A stretch of 48,470 nt of DNA from Vibrio maerlii (lineage in GTDB: Bacteria; Pseudomonadota; Gammaproteobacteria; Enterobacterales; Vibrionaceae): assembly GCF_003415655.1 (NCBI RefSeq), contig NZ_QRHC01000016.1:37911-86380 (forward strand), given 5' to 3'. A model generated the notes under the pieces. It saw only the letters and a list, made by a program, of their open reading frames with translations. It searched no databases and had not been told where the DNA came from. The translations under genes were made by a program, and so were the position numbers. Position 1 is the stretch's first letter. Each line of letters opens with the position of its first letter. Below, piece by piece: positions 30,776 to 39,660 of the stretch.

Positions 30776-32308
30776 ATGTCAGCTAAGAAGCCTATGGCTC
30801 TAGTTATTCTTGACGGTTACGGTCACCGTGAAGACACAGCAAGCAACGCAATCGCGAATGCAAAAACTCCATTCATCGATAACCTATTTGCTAACAAACC
30901 AAACACTCTAATCTCTGCTTCTGGCATGGATGTTGGCCTGCCTGACGGTCAAATGGGCAACTCTGAAGTGGGTCACACTAACATCGGCGCTGGCCGTGTT
31001 GTATACCAAGACCTAACTCGTATCACTAAGTCTATCGCTGATGGTGATTTCGCTGAAACTCCTGCGCTAGTTGAAGCTATCGACTCTGCAGTTAAAGCTG
31101 AGAAAGCGGTACACATCATGGGTCTGATGTCTCCAGGTGGCGTACACTCTCACGAAGACCACATCTACGCAGCTGTTGAAATGGCAGCAGCACGTGGCGC
31201 TGAGAAGATCTACCTACACTGCTTCCTCGACGGCCGTGACACGCCACCACGCAGCGCAGAGAACTCTCTGCAACGTTTCCAAGACCTATTCGCTAAACTA
31301 GGTAAAGGCCGCGTAGCTTCTCTAGTAGGTCGTTACTACGCAATGGACCGTGACAACAACTGGGATCGCGTTCAAGTTGCTTACGATCTTCTTACTCAAG
31401 GCAAAGCTGAGTTCACTTTCGATTCTGCGGTAGCAGGTCTTGAAGCGGCTTACGCTCGTGACGAGAACGACGAGTTTGTTAAAGCAACAGCTATCAAAGC
31501 TGAAGGTCAAGAAGACGCAGCTATCGTTGATGGCGATGCGTTAATCTTCATGAACTACCGAGCTGACCGTGCGCGTCAAATCACTCGTACTTTCGTACCT
31601 GCATTTGATGGTTTCGAGCGTGCTGTATTCCCTGCAATAAACTTCGTAATGCTAACTCAGTACGCAGCTGACATCCCACTAGCTATCGCATTCCCACCAG
31701 CGTCTCTAGAGAACACTTACGGTGAGTGGCTATCTAAGCAAGGTCAAACTCAGCTACGTATCTCTGAGACTGAGAAATACGCACACGTAACATTCTTCTT
31801 CAACGGTGGTGTTGAGAACGAATTTGCAGGCGAAGAGCGTCAGCTTGTTGCTTCTCCAAAAGTAGCAACTTACGACATGCAGCCTGAAATGAGCTCTGAA
31901 GAGCTAACAGAGAAGATGGTTGCGGCTATCAAATCTGGTAAGTACGACACTATCATCTGTAACTACCCTAACCCAGATATGGTTGGTCACACTGGCGTTT
32001 ACGAAGCAGCAGAACAAGCAATCGAAGCTATCGATGCCTGTGTTGCTAAAGTAACTGCAGCTATCGAAGAAGTTGGCGGTCAAATGCTGATCACTGCTGA
32101 CCACGGTAACGCAGAGATGATGGTAGACCCAGAGACAGGTGGTACTCACACTGCTCACACTAACCTACCAGTACCTCTAATCTACGTTGGTGATAAAGAA
32201 GTTGAGTTCAAGGAAGGCGGTAAGCTGTCTGACCTAGCACCAACAATGCTTTCTCTAGTAGGTCTAGAAATCCCATCTGAAATGACTGGTGAGATTCTAG
32301 TTAAGTAG
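30776..32308 (+). CDS. gpmM: 2,3-bisphosphoglycerate-independent phosphoglycerate mutase
   Basis: A 510-residue Mn2+-dependent enzyme interconverting 3- and 2-phosphoglycerate. The alkaline-phosphatase-like core has D in VILDGYGHRE (about 13) and the phosphoserine nucleophile Ser63 in GQMGNSEVGHTN. An inserted phosphotransferase domain begins after HCFLDGRDTPPRSA. C-terminal metal ligands are in NYPNPDMVGHTG and ADHGNAEMM, with final GGTHTAHTNLPVP. Length is as in E. coli GpmM (514). Codon bias is strong. Followed by its own terminator, then envC, as in E. coli. Confidence 0.98.
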   Translation: MSAKKPMALVILDGYGHREDTASNAIANAKTPFIDNLFANKPNTLISASGMDVGLPDGQMGNSEVGHTNIGAGRVVYQDLTRITKSIADGDFAETPALVEAIDSAVKAEKAVHIMGLMSPGGVHSHEDHIYAAVEMAAARGAEKIYLHCFLDGRDTPPRSAENSLQRFQDLFAKLGKGRVASLVGRYYAMDRDNNWDRVQVAYDLLTQGKAEFTFDSAVAGLEAAYARDENDEFVKATAIKAEGQEDAAIVDGDALIFMNYRADRARQITRTFVPAFDGFERAVFPAINFVMLTQYAADIPLAIAFPPASLENTYGEWLSKQGQTQLRISETEKYAHVTFFFNGGVENEFAGEERQLVASPKVATYDMQPEMSSEELTEKMVAAIKSGKYDTIICNYPNPDMVGHTGVYEAAEQAIEAIDACVAKVTAAIEEVGGQMLITADHGNAEMMVDPETGGTHTAHTNLPVPLIYVGDKEVEFKEGGKLSDLAPTMLSLVGLEIPSEMTGEILVK

Positions 32309-32365
32309 GTATCAGTTTCTAGAAAACTAGACCCTAGCTCCTAGAGAGATTACTACAGCTTAATG

Positions 32366-32402
32366 AATACCCGCGCAACGGTAGTTGTGCGGGTATTTCT
32401 TT
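32366..32402 (+). terminator. Terminator of gpmM
   Basis: A 14-bp stem AATACCCGCGCAAC / GTTGTGCGGGTATT with one G-T pair and loop GGTA, followed by TCTTT. 57 nt after the stop. Confidence 0.9.
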
Positions 32403-32404
32403 AA

Positions 32405-32560
32405 GGGCGATTACGCTTTGTAGAAGGTAGAGTGCAGAACGCTTCGCTTGTAGAGAGCAGAAAAAGCGAGATTCCCTCATCTTTTACCTGTAGGCGAAGC
32501 CGTCCTTCCACCTGTAGCGCAGCGCCCTACCCGATCCCTCTCTACAACAACCGTAGCGCC
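32405..32560. repeat. Dispersed palindromic repeat (family C) before envC
   Basis: It contains TTGTAGAAGGTAGAGTGCAGAACGCTTCGC, then AAAAGCGAGATTCCCT (a family A word) and TAGGCGAAGCCGTCC. GAAGGTAGAG is roughly mirrored by CTTCCACCTGTAG. Words are shared with 16.31-16.37 and 24.8-24.9 kb. This and the terminator fill the 304-bp gpmM-envC gap. Confidence 0.5.
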
Positions 32561-32612
32561 CTTTTCTCTAATTCTATATACTGATTTCACTCGTCTTAAC
32601 CGGCTAACTTAA

Positions 32613-33728
32613 ATGGAATTTTCACGAAAACGATTACTGACAGTGACTCTTATTGGAGCCCTTTGTGGTGTCAGCACGACTAGCATTGCTGCTTCAAAGA
32701 CGGAGCTTAGCGGTGTTAAGAGTGAAATTTCCCGCCAACAGACCTCATTATCGAGCCAACAGAAAGAACTCGATAAGCTGCAAAAATCGCTAAAAAGTGA
32801 AGAGCTTTCTATCTCTAATTTAGAGAAAGAGATCAAAACCACCAAACAACAACTTGCGACTTTAGAAGCTAACCTTAAGCAGTTGAAACAGCAGCAAGCA
32901 CAGCTTCATAAGTTAAAGAAAGTACAGACGGAAAAGCTCGAACAGTTGATTCAAACCTATTACGTCACAGAACGCGCTAAAGCCCCTTCCAATGTGCTTA
33001 ATAGTGGAGTGGAAGAGGACCGTATGAGCCAGTACTTCCAGCACCTAGCTAAAGAGCGCGGTAAAACAATCAAAGAGTTAGAAACGACTCAACAGCAGCT
33101 CGATACGACAGAACAACAGCTCAGTGCAGAGCAACAACAAATAGCAAGCCTAATAAAAAGCCAAACCACCAAGCGCGATCAGCTAGCTAAGTCTCAATCA
33201 AGTCGAAAAGGCACCGTCTCCAAGATTAAGAAAAGCATCTCTAGTGACAGAGTCTATCTTGCTGAGCTACAGCGCAACGAAACCCGCCTAAAAGCAGAGA
33301 TAGCCAAAGCCGCTAAACGCAATGCAGTTCCAATGGATGGCCTAGCAAAGCAGAAAAAGAAGCTACCTTGGCCAATCAAAGGCAAGGTCCTACATAACTA
33401 CGGCAGTACCCAAACAGGCCAAATCAAGTGGAACGGTATGGTCATCGACGCGAATTATGGCCAGCCTATCAAAGCTGTCTATTCCGGTACGGTGGTATTT
33501 GCGGAATACCTGCGTGGCTATGGCCTAGTAGTTCTTCTTGACCACGGTAAAGGCGACATGACCCTTTATGGCTTTAACCAATCGTTAATGAAGAAAGAAG
33601 GCGATAAGGTACGAGCAGGTGAGACCATCGCTTTGGCTGGCGATACAGGCGGTCAATCACAAGCGTCACTCTACTTTGAGATCCGCCGAAACAGTAAAAC
33701 GCAAAATCCGAAGAGTTGGTTGAAGTAG
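32613..33728 (+). CDS. envC: Murein hydrolase activator EnvC
   Basis: A 371-residue periplasmic activator of the amidases AmiA/AmiB at the septum. A signal peptide (about 1-26, ending SIAAS) is followed by a long coiled coil (about 28-240, Gln/Lys/Glu/Leu heptads) that binds FtsEX. A C-terminal LytM domain begins at LPWPIKGKVLHNYG (about 250). The LytM zinc ligands are absent: Asn-Tyr-Gly replaces the usual H-x-G-x-D, and LYGFNQ replaces the H-x-H motif. This fits a degenerate, non-enzymatic activator as in E. coli EnvC. Separated from gpmM by a terminator and repeat, so probably with its own promoter. Confidence 0.93.
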   Translation: MEFSRKRLLTVTLIGALCGVSTTSIAASKTELSGVKSEISRQQTSLSSQQKELDKLQKSLKSEELSISNLEKEIKTTKQQLATLEANLKQLKQQQAQLHKLKKVQTEKLEQLIQTYYVTERAKAPSNVLNSGVEEDRMSQYFQHLAKERGKTIKELETTQQQLDTTEQQLSAEQQQIASLIKSQTTKRDQLAKSQSSRKGTVSKIKKSISSDRVYLAELQRNETRLKAEIAKAAKRNAVPMDGLAKQKKKLPWPIKGKVLHNYGSTQTGQIKWNGMVIDANYGQPIKAVYSGTVVFAEYLRGYGLVVLLDHGKGDMTLYGFNQSLMKKEGDKVRAGETIALAGDTGGQSQASLYFEIRRNSKTQNPKSWLK

Positions 33729-33795
33729 GTAAACGGATTACGGATTTACCTCTAGTAGCTCAATTGGACCCACAAACTTTCAACACCAAATAATA

Positions 33796-33864
33796 TTCTC
33801 CCCCTCTGTCGATATAGCTAAGAGAGCGAAGAAATCAATGTGAGGGGGAGCTAGAGGGGGTGGA
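33796..33864. repeat. Dispersed palindromic repeat, family B, overlapping the MNT gene end
   Basis: CTCCCCCTC (33798-33806) pairs with GAGGGGGAG (33842-33850), with GATATAGCTAAGAGAGCGAAGAA in the loop and CTAGAGGGGGTGG beyond. The right part encodes the last dozen codons of the MNT gene on the minus strand. Confidence 0.6.
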
Positions 33865-34173
33865 TACTACAGAATCAACAACCAGCAAGGATTCATTAGC
33901 CTGTTCAAAGTTAAGACGAAAATTATCCGGTAAGTGGTTCCAATCAAACACCTGAACAAAAATCGGAATATTTGATTCTCTCAACGCTTCCTGAAAGGTA
34001 AACAGATCATTTACTTCTCCACTGGGAGTAAACATCATCAAATCCAAATCAGAGGTATCCAAAGCCGTTCCTTTGACACGACTGCCATAAGCTCTCAACT
34101 CCGTTCCGGAGACTAGATATTTCTGAGCCAAAGTCTCTATCGCATGCAAATCTTTCTCTCTCAGATCAATCAT
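33835..34173 (-). CDS. MNT nucleotidyltransferase antitoxin (HI0073-like)
   Basis: A 112-residue minimal nucleotidyltransferase. The active site is GS-X10-DXD: G30-S31 ... D42-x-D44 in GSRVKGTALDTSDLDL. Characterised MntA antitoxins use this motif to AMPylate or oligoadenylylate a Tyr of the partner HEPN toxin. Its ATG lies inside the end of the HEPN gene (ATGATTGA, 8-bp overlap), so translation is coupled. The last residues (VVSTPSSSPSH) are encoded by a family B intergenic repeat, so the native C-terminus has probably been replaced. Antitoxin role is inferred from family and pairing. Confidence 0.85.
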   Translation of the reverse strand: MIDLREKDLHAIETLAQKYLVSGTELRAYGSRVKGTALDTSDLDLMMFTPSGEVNDLFTFQEALRESNIPIFVQVFDWNHLPDNFRLNFEQANESLLVVDSVVSTPSSSPSH

Positions 34174-34588
34174 ACTTCTTCTCTCTCAGCACCAACTCTA
34201 AGGAAGCGGCATCAGCAATAAAGCTAGGTAGTAAAACAAGCGTCTGTTTCGCAAAATCGACACCATAATCATGCGCTACATGATTTCGATTATCTCGATA
34301 TTCTAACCATCGCTCTGCTTGCTCTAGAGTAATCAAGTCGAACTGGGCTGCGTGTCTAAAGATGTCTTTAAACACCAAACGATTGACCGCTCTTGGGCTA
34401 TGCATATAAGGAGCAAGAGCTTTCTTAAGTAACTTACCTGATTGCTCAAGGATAATTTCGAATTCTTTCACACATGCAGAACGATACATTTCATACTGAA
34501 TAGATTCAGGCTCAACTGTATTCAATAGAGAATGGGCTTCTTTTAGTGTCTTTATACAGCGTAGTAGAAAAGTGGTGTCAATAGTCAT
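34166..34588 (-). CDS. HEPN-domain toxin (HI0074-like)
   Basis: A 140-residue all-helical HEPN protein of the 'nucleotidyltransferase substrate-binding' family. It carries the full R-X4-H-X-Y motif: R101, H106 and Y108 in RNHVAHDYG. This is the RNase active site plus the Tyr that MntA partners modify in the characterised Shewanella system. It is the first gene of a two-gene operon with the MNT gene. The frame opens at a TTG (34597); the ATG at 34588 is more likely, though no clear Shine-Dalgarno is seen. Confidence 0.85.
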   Translation of the reverse strand: MTIDTTFLLRCIKTLKEAHSLLNTVEPESIQYEMYRSACVKEFEIILEQSGKLLKKALAPYMHSPRAVNRLVFKDIFRHAAQFDLITLEQAERWLEYRDNRNHVAHDYGVDFAKQTLVLLPSFIADAASLELVLREKKYD

Positions 34589-34750
34589 TGTTATCAATCA
34601 CTGATAAATAAAAGGGAGAATCAAAGCAATGATACTGCTCTCTTGACTGTAAGCCTAGATCCATTAGCACCAAAGAACATAATTAACACCCAATGAGGCA
34701 TTTCCTAGAAGGGCATAGGGGATATAGTCCAAATTACTGCCTAAAACACA

Positions 34751-34912
34751 AAGCGAGATTCCCTATCTCGTTCATTCCTCACTGTAGGGAATGACGAGCT
34801 TATTTTCATCCTGTCTATCAAGTAATAGCGAAACTATATCCATAACTTAAAGCTCAGTCATCCTCGAACGCGAGCCCACGAGTGCATCGGAGATCTCGCT
34901 TTTAGTCTTTTA
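34751..34912. repeat. Dispersed palindromic repeats, family A (two modules)
   Basis: AAGCGAGATTCCCTATCTCG ... ACTGTAGGGAATGACG (34751-34796), then about 60 bp of AT-rich sequence, then AGTCATCCTCGAACGCGAG ... CATCGGAGATCTCGCTTTTAGTC (about 34856-34907). Same modules as at 29.81-29.93 kb. They fill the 350-bp gap upstream of the HEPN gene; no other feature is seen. Confidence 0.65.
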
Positions 34913-34938
34913 CCCGAAGCGTAAAGGCCCGTTACCTT

Positions 34939-35913
34939 CTACCTATAGTAACTCTCTACCGCTTCAATAAACGCTTCAACTTGTTCTTTTGGTAGTGCAT
35001 TCACCCCAGCAGCAGCTGCGCGCCCCCCCCCTGTTGGAAAACTGCCACAAATACCTCCAGCTCCTTGCTTGTTGCTCAAAGGCGCTCTTAAAGAAACGGT
35101 ATAAGTAATCTCTTGATTCTCAGGGCAAGGCACATTCTCAGTAAGAACAGCATGGGCGGAATCTGGGTTCTGGTTAGCAAGAAGGTTGCCATATACGCCA
35201 CTGATTCGACGAGAAGCAGCAGTATTTGGTAACTCAAACATACCTAACAATGCACTCTGATGAGTTGGCTTAACAGCTAAAGCTAGTTCCATATCTTGCT
35301 GATAGGCTTTCTGAAGTTGATAGTAAGGCGAATTTGAATCTGCAATCACGTCAAAAGGTGATGGATATTGAAGTAAAGCTTTGAATAATTCATCAGGAGA
35401 AAAATGCAGATCTTCTACCTTTGCACCGTAGCCATTGTAGTTAATAAGCGTACCTAGCTCTTTAAGCTGTTCTTTTTGCTCTTGTGAATAACCTGCTTTA
35501 TCCGCTAACTCGTCTGCCTTCGCAATCAGGTTGTCACCATACGCAGCCGCAATCGCCCAAGCGTGAAATTTCCCTTCTAACAACTTATCAATGATCAAAG
35601 CCGTACAAGTATTCGCATCAAGGTCAATATTCGCATCTAAATTTTCATGTTGCGGAATATCACCAGCCTGATGATGGTCCGCATAAAATACTTTTGCGCC
35701 AGCATCCAAAGCACGGTTTAAACCATCGATATTTTTAGCCATAGAGATATCAAGCACAGTAAGCGTATCGGCCTCGGTCGTATCCACTTTCGCAACTAGA
35801 TTGATGTCACGCTTTACGCCTGTCACCAATGTTGACTGTTTCGGCTCGGCTAGACGAAGTTGAAGAAGCGCAATAATGCCATCGGCATCACCATTAAACA
35901 CATCGTAGTGCAT
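34939..35913 (-). CDS. DHH-family phosphoesterase
   Basis: A 324-residue cytoplasmic DHH/DHHA1-type phosphoesterase. Metal-binding motifs are FNGDADG (about 6-12), VLDISM (about 54-59) and the DHH itself in FYADHHQAG (about 76-84). The DHHA1 substrate-binding part has SFPTGGGRAAAAG near 291-303. Relatives include NrnA-type nanoRNA phosphatases and inorganic pyrophosphatases; this version has no assigned substrate. The three Gly codons are a run of nine G (35023-35031 on the plus strand, as C9), a slippage-prone tract 29 codons from the end. Follows a TetR gene on the same strand. Confidence 0.82.
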   Translation of the reverse strand: MHYDVFNGDADGIIALLQLRLAEPKQSTLVTGVKRDINLVAKVDTTEADTLTVLDISMAKNIDGLNRALDAGAKVFYADHHQAGDIPQHENLDANIDLDANTCTALIIDKLLEGKFHAWAIAAAYGDNLIAKADELADKAGYSQEQKEQLKELGTLINYNGYGAKVEDLHFSPDELFKALLQYPSPFDVIADSNSPYYQLQKAYQQDMELALAVKPTHQSALLGMFELPNTAASRRISGVYGNLLANQNPDSAHAVLTENVPCPENQEITYTVSLRAPLSNKQGAGGICGSFPTGGGRAAAAGVNALPKEQVEAFIEAVESYYR

Positions 35914-36002
35914 GATATTCCTTAATAGATAAAATTAATGCTTTCAGGATACTACCCTAAAAGCATTAAAAAGAAGACTTAATTTAAATTGATTGAATAG
36001 AG

Positions 36003-36638
36003 CTAAACCAGCTTAACTTCCACACCATTTGCCAATAACTCTAATTGCTCACGCCCTTTATCTGTCGCAACTGGAAGCACCACCGAAATCATCTGCAACA
36101 TACCTTGATGAATTACAGACTCAGTAATCACTGTCTTTGGAGACATGGCTGATTGGTAACCCAACCAGCTTGTTGCAATGAGATGTAGCGATTTCACTAA
36201 CCCATTAAGTTGTGATGGCTCAGCCTTTAGCAACTCAAGATCGACGAATGCCTGCATGATGTTAATGAGATTACCCTGTAAGCGCTCCTGTACCTGTATG
36301 TAGTCATCATGCAACTGTTCGTCACGCTGCAAAATTTCAGGAAGGTTGGCGTAAAAGAAGCGGTACTTCCACATCAGGGTGAAAATCGAATCTAAGTAGT
36401 GTTTGAGAAGAGTGAGAGACTCTTGTTGCCCATGAATTGGGGTAAAACGCTCAATGAGTTCCGTCGAGTAAAGAGTAAAAATCTCTCGGACAATTTCTTG
36501 CTTATTGCGAAAGTGATAGTAGAGGTTACCTGGGCTAATCTCGATATGAGCCGCAATATGGTTAGTCGTAATGTTGCGCTCACCATGCTCATTGAATAGT
36601 TCCAATGCTGCATGAACTATCTTCTCACGAGTTTTCAT
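36003..36638 (-). CDS. TetR-family transcriptional regulator
   Basis: A 211-residue TetR/AcrR regulator. The N-terminal DNA-binding domain (about 1-47) shows KIVHAALELFNEHGERNITT followed by the HTH IAAHIEISPGNLYYHFRNKQEIV. The C-terminal helical domain for ligand and dimerisation is family-typical (ending near 205). The start follows AAGAGGGCAT. Ligand and targets are unknown; it could control itself through the near-palindromic TAACGTTCGAAC at 36679-36690 and the DHH gene 90 bp downstream. Confidence 0.85.
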   Translation of the reverse strand: MKTREKIVHAALELFNEHGERNITTNHIAAHIEISPGNLYYHFRNKQEIVREIFTLYSTELIERFTPIHGQQESLTLLKHYLDSIFTLMWKYRFFYANLPEILQRDEQLHDDYIQVQERLQGNLINIMQAFVDLELLKAEPSQLNGLVKSLHLIATSWLGYQSAMSPKTVITESVIHQGMLQMISVVLPVATDKGREQLELLANGVEVKLV

Positions 36639-36830
36639 ATGCCCTCTTACCCCAGTTCTATTCTGACCCTAAATACGGTAACGTTCGAACTAAAGATTGT
36701 CGAGATAAATATGGTACGAGGAGACGCGTGTGTCTAAATTAGGTAATGCTTTGAGAATTGATAACAACACTCTGACGGCCATACCGAGACTATGCTATCA
36801 TAATCACAAATACCAATAAGCACTCGTTTG

Positions 36831-38057
36831 ATGAAATCTCACAATATCTTTAAATATCACTTTCTAGCTATTGCGACCATCAGTGCTATATTGACAATTT
36901 GGTCATTGCTGTACTATCCAGCATTTCCAGCAACAATAATATCTAGCTTAATCACTGTTGTAATTGTCTTTGTATTTGTGGCTATTTCCTTACCTAAACC
37001 TACTCCGTTCATTTTGAACTCCTTTTCTAGCAGGGCAATACCTACCGTATTATCCACATATGGTATCGCTTTTTTCTGGGCCTTAATTTTTCGAATTGAT
37101 TACTCTAGGCCAATATTGATTATGGGAATGACTCTAACCACTTTATGGTTTCTTTCTTTCTACTTATGGAAAGAAAGAAAAATAAAAGCCGAGTTATACG
37201 TAGTAGGGAAACCAAAGCAAAGCCTCAAATCATTGAGTGACAATATAAAACTACTACAAATCGACAATAATACCCCACTATCAGCACTAAAAAGCGGAGT
37301 ATTAGTAGATTTACACAGCTCACTCAGTTCGGCAGAAGAACGAATAATTGCAGACTGTACGCTAGCGCAAATCCCTATTTACCACGTAGACCTTTTAAGC
37401 GAACGATTAAACCACCGTGTATCGGACTTTAACCTCTCGCATACATCATTAAAAAGTATGCACCCAAACGTGCAGTATGCTCAATTAAAAGTAGCACTAG
37501 AGAAAACTCTGATTATTGCACTATTGCCTATTATTTTACCTATTGCACTCTTTATCTCACTGGCAATATTTGCTCAACGAGATGGCCCAGTGCTATTTAG
37601 ACAAACAAGAGTCGGTCAGCACAATAAAGTATTTACACTATTCAAGTTCAGAACTATGGCAGACATTAAAGCAGAGCAGAAAGAAGCCTTTGCTACCCAT
37701 ACCCAGCATAGGGTATCAACATTGGGCCGCTTTTTGAGATCAAGTAGACTAGATGAGTTACCTCAACTTTGGAATGTACTAAAGGGGGAAATGTCTATTA
37801 TTGGCCCCAGACCAGAACAACCAAATTTTGCAAAACAATATAGCTTAGAAATTCCTTTCTACAGCTTCCGCCATACACTAAAACCAGGTATAACAGGCTG
37901 GGCTCAGGTCACTCAAGGCTATACTGATAGTACAGAAACGACTAAAGCGAAGCTAGCTTATGACCTGTATTACTTAAAGTATTTTAGCTGGAGATTAGAT
38001 TTTGAAATTTATGTAAAAACTATAGGAGTCATGCTTACAGGGAAAGGAGCAAAATAA
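36831..38057 (+). CDS. Polyprenyl-phosphate sugar-phosphotransferase (WbaP/WcaJ type)
   Basis: A 408-residue enzyme that starts a surface polysaccharide by moving a sugar phosphate to undecaprenyl phosphate. The N-terminal region has about four hydrophobic helices (up to residue 120), followed by a short cytoplasmic domain and one more helix (about 225-245). The catalytic sugar-transferase domain shows FRQTRVGQHNKVFTLFKFRTM, ELPQLWNVLKGEMSIIGPRPE and RHTLKPGITGWAQVTQGY. Shorter than typical WcaJ (about 464). The ATG at 36831 directly follows a TTG. It begins the AT-rich locus and is convergent with the glycosyltransferase operon. The 188-bp upstream gap has a possible TATCAT -10. Confidence 0.85.
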   Translation: MKSHNIFKYHFLAIATISAILTIWSLLYYPAFPATIISSLITVVIVFVFVAISLPKPTPFILNSFSSRAIPTVLSTYGIAFFWALIFRIDYSRPILIMGMTLTTLWFLSFYLWKERKIKAELYVVGKPKQSLKSLSDNIKLLQIDNNTPLSALKSGVLVDLHSSLSSAEERIIADCTLAQIPIYHVDLLSERLNHRVSDFNLSHTSLKSMHPNVQYAQLKVALEKTLIIALLPIILPIALFISLAIFAQRDGPVLFRQTRVGQHNKVFTLFKFRTMADIKAEQKEAFATHTQHRVSTLGRFLRSSRLDELPQLWNVLKGEMSIIGPRPEQPNFAKQYSLEIPFYSFRHTLKPGITGWAQVTQGYTDSTETTKAKLAYDLYYLKYFSWRLDFEIYVKTIGVMLTGKGAK

Positions 38058-38127
38058 CTATCAAATCGTAACTACTAATAAATCATTCTTCAATAAAGAT
38101 GAAACTAAGAATAATCAGTAAAAATTA

Positions 38128-38871
38128 CTAATAGTGATGAATCAATCCGTTCCAAGCATAAAAGATAAAGTAGTAGACCGATCGAATAACATTCAAGCGC
38201 TCACATTTTCTATAGACCGCCCATTGATAAGGTAGAACTTTACATTTGTTCGATGAGAGAGAACTGTCACCTATTCTATAATAGGCTAGCGGCTCAGATA
38301 CTCCACCAGACTTAGCACCTAACCGCACTAACTTCAACCAAAGAGCTAGATCTTGTCTCTTCCTAATTTCAGGCATGAAAACTTTACCCAACCTCTGAGT
38401 ATCGTAAATGGCAGTCAAGCAGCCTATTTCGTTGCATTTCAATAGACTATGATAACTAACCTGATTAGGAGCTTGCCTAAGCCTCAATGTTTTTCCCTTG
38501 CTACTTACCACATGGTAGGAGGAATAGCATAAATCGAGATTATCTGAATTCATTACCTCAAGTTGCTTCTCTAGTTTTAGTGGATCCCACAGATCATCTG
38601 CATCAACAAATGCAATGAATCGCCCTTTAGCTTGTTTAATACCAGCATTACGCGCCGTTGCTGCTCCTGAATTAACACTAAGACGAATTAATATCGTGTT
38701 TGGAAAACTACCCACTAATGATTGAAGCTCCCTGTCATTCAATTTAGAAGAGCAATCATCAATTACTATATGCTCATAGCAGGTATACGTTTGACGAGCG
38801 ACCGACTCTAACGTTTCTTTTAAACAGTTTAAGTTATTAAAATGTGGCGTGATAACAGATACTAACTGCAA
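38128..38871 (-). CDS. Family 2 glycosyltransferase
   Basis: A 247-residue GT-A fold enzyme: VSVITPHFNNLNCLKETLES (4-23), IDDCSS (about 37-42), NSGAATARNAGIKQAKG and the metal-binding FVDADDLWDP (about 92-101). Probably adds a sugar to the lipid-linked oligosaccharide in the cytoplasm. It is the last gene of the minus-strand operon; its start codon directly abuts the stop of the preceding gene. Sugar specificity unknown. Confidence 0.88.
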   Translation of the reverse strand: MQLVSVITPHFNNLNCLKETLESVARQTYTCYEHIVIDDCSSKLNDRELQSLVGSFPNTILIRLSVNSGAATARNAGIKQAKGRFIAFVDADDLWDPLKLEKQLEVMNSDNLDLCYSSYHVVSSKGKTLRLRQAPNQVSYHSLLKCNEIGCLTAIYDTQRLGKVFMPEIRKRQDLALWLKLVRLGAKSGGVSEPLAYYRIGDSSLSSNKCKVLPYQWAVYRKCERLNVIRSVYYFIFYAWNGLIHHY

Positions 38872-39660
38872 TTACTTTCTCCAAGATAACAAGTAGTGCT
38901 TTAGATAAAGCGACAGCGCAGGCCCTAAGCGTGAGTGCTTAAATAACAGAAGTGACTTTTTAATAATAAAGGCTAAAGACCACAGCCAAGACAACTTCAA
39001 ATGCGCCCTATCGAACATAACAAACTTGCTTTCAATGCTTAAATCTGACCGGTAGAAAAAAGCTCCAGACGAGGGACCTATATGGATACTACCTATAACT
39101 TCACTCTTAACTGCTCTCAGCCCTTTATTAAGAGCGTCTAGTAAAAATATATACTCTTCCCCAGAAACATAACGAGCTCCCAGCCCAAAACTCTCATCAA
39201 ACCTGATCACCAGTTTACTGCTTACAATCATATCAATTGATGAAACAGATAGTGCTGATACATAACTATGTCCCTTCACGATTGTCGTAGGCGAAAGGTG
39301 AACTCCATACACACAAGGCTCTTTACTATGTTCAAGTGTGAGTATGTCTGGTTGATGCTTTGAGAGCATCGCTCTTATGCTTCTCATCGCCGTCAGGTTA
39401 AGCTGGGTATCATCATCCATTATCCAGATGTAATCTGCCTGGCTGAGGCTAAGAGCTAAGTTACGACTTACACTTAGTCCGCTTTCCGCACTCTGCATGT
39501 ATCGTACGCTAGACTCAAAAAATGAGCACTCCGTGTACTTTTGATATTCTCGCTCCCTGCCATCTGTTACCTGGTGGACAATTAAATATTCAACTCCCTC
39601 TTGTAGGCGAATATTGTAAAGGCCTTGGTTTATTGTAGAAATAGCGACTTCAAGGAGCAT
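38872..39660 (-). CDS. Family 2-like glycosyltransferase
   Basis: A 262-residue protein with a GT-A fold pattern: LEVAISTINQGLYNIRL at the N-terminus, a central ESGLSVSRNLALSLSQADYIWIMDDDTQL (DDD as the metal site, about 84-86), and a C-terminal basic and hydrophobic stretch that could bind the membrane. More divergent than its neighbour. Overlaps the GT4 gene by 11 bp and abuts the next gene, indicating translational coupling. Confidence 0.78.
   Translation of the reverse strand: MLLEVAISTINQGLYNIRLQEGVEYLIVHQVTDGREREYQKYTECSFFESSVRYMQSAESGLSVSRNLALSLSQADYIWIMDDDTQLNLTAMRSIRAMLSKHQPDILTLEHSKEPCVYGVHLSPTTIVKGHSYVSALSVSSIDMIVSSKLVIRFDESFGLGARYVSGEEYIFLLDALNKGLRAVKSEVIGSIHIGPSSGAFFYRSDLSIESKFVMFDRAHLKLSWLWSLAFIIKKSLLLFKHSRLGPALSLYLKHYLLSWRK

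Noticed and set aside
36639..36830. JUMPStart/ops element upstream of the polysaccharide locus
   Set aside because: No GGCGGTAGCGTG-like core was found; short partial matches (GGTACGAGG, AGGTAATGC) are not convincing.
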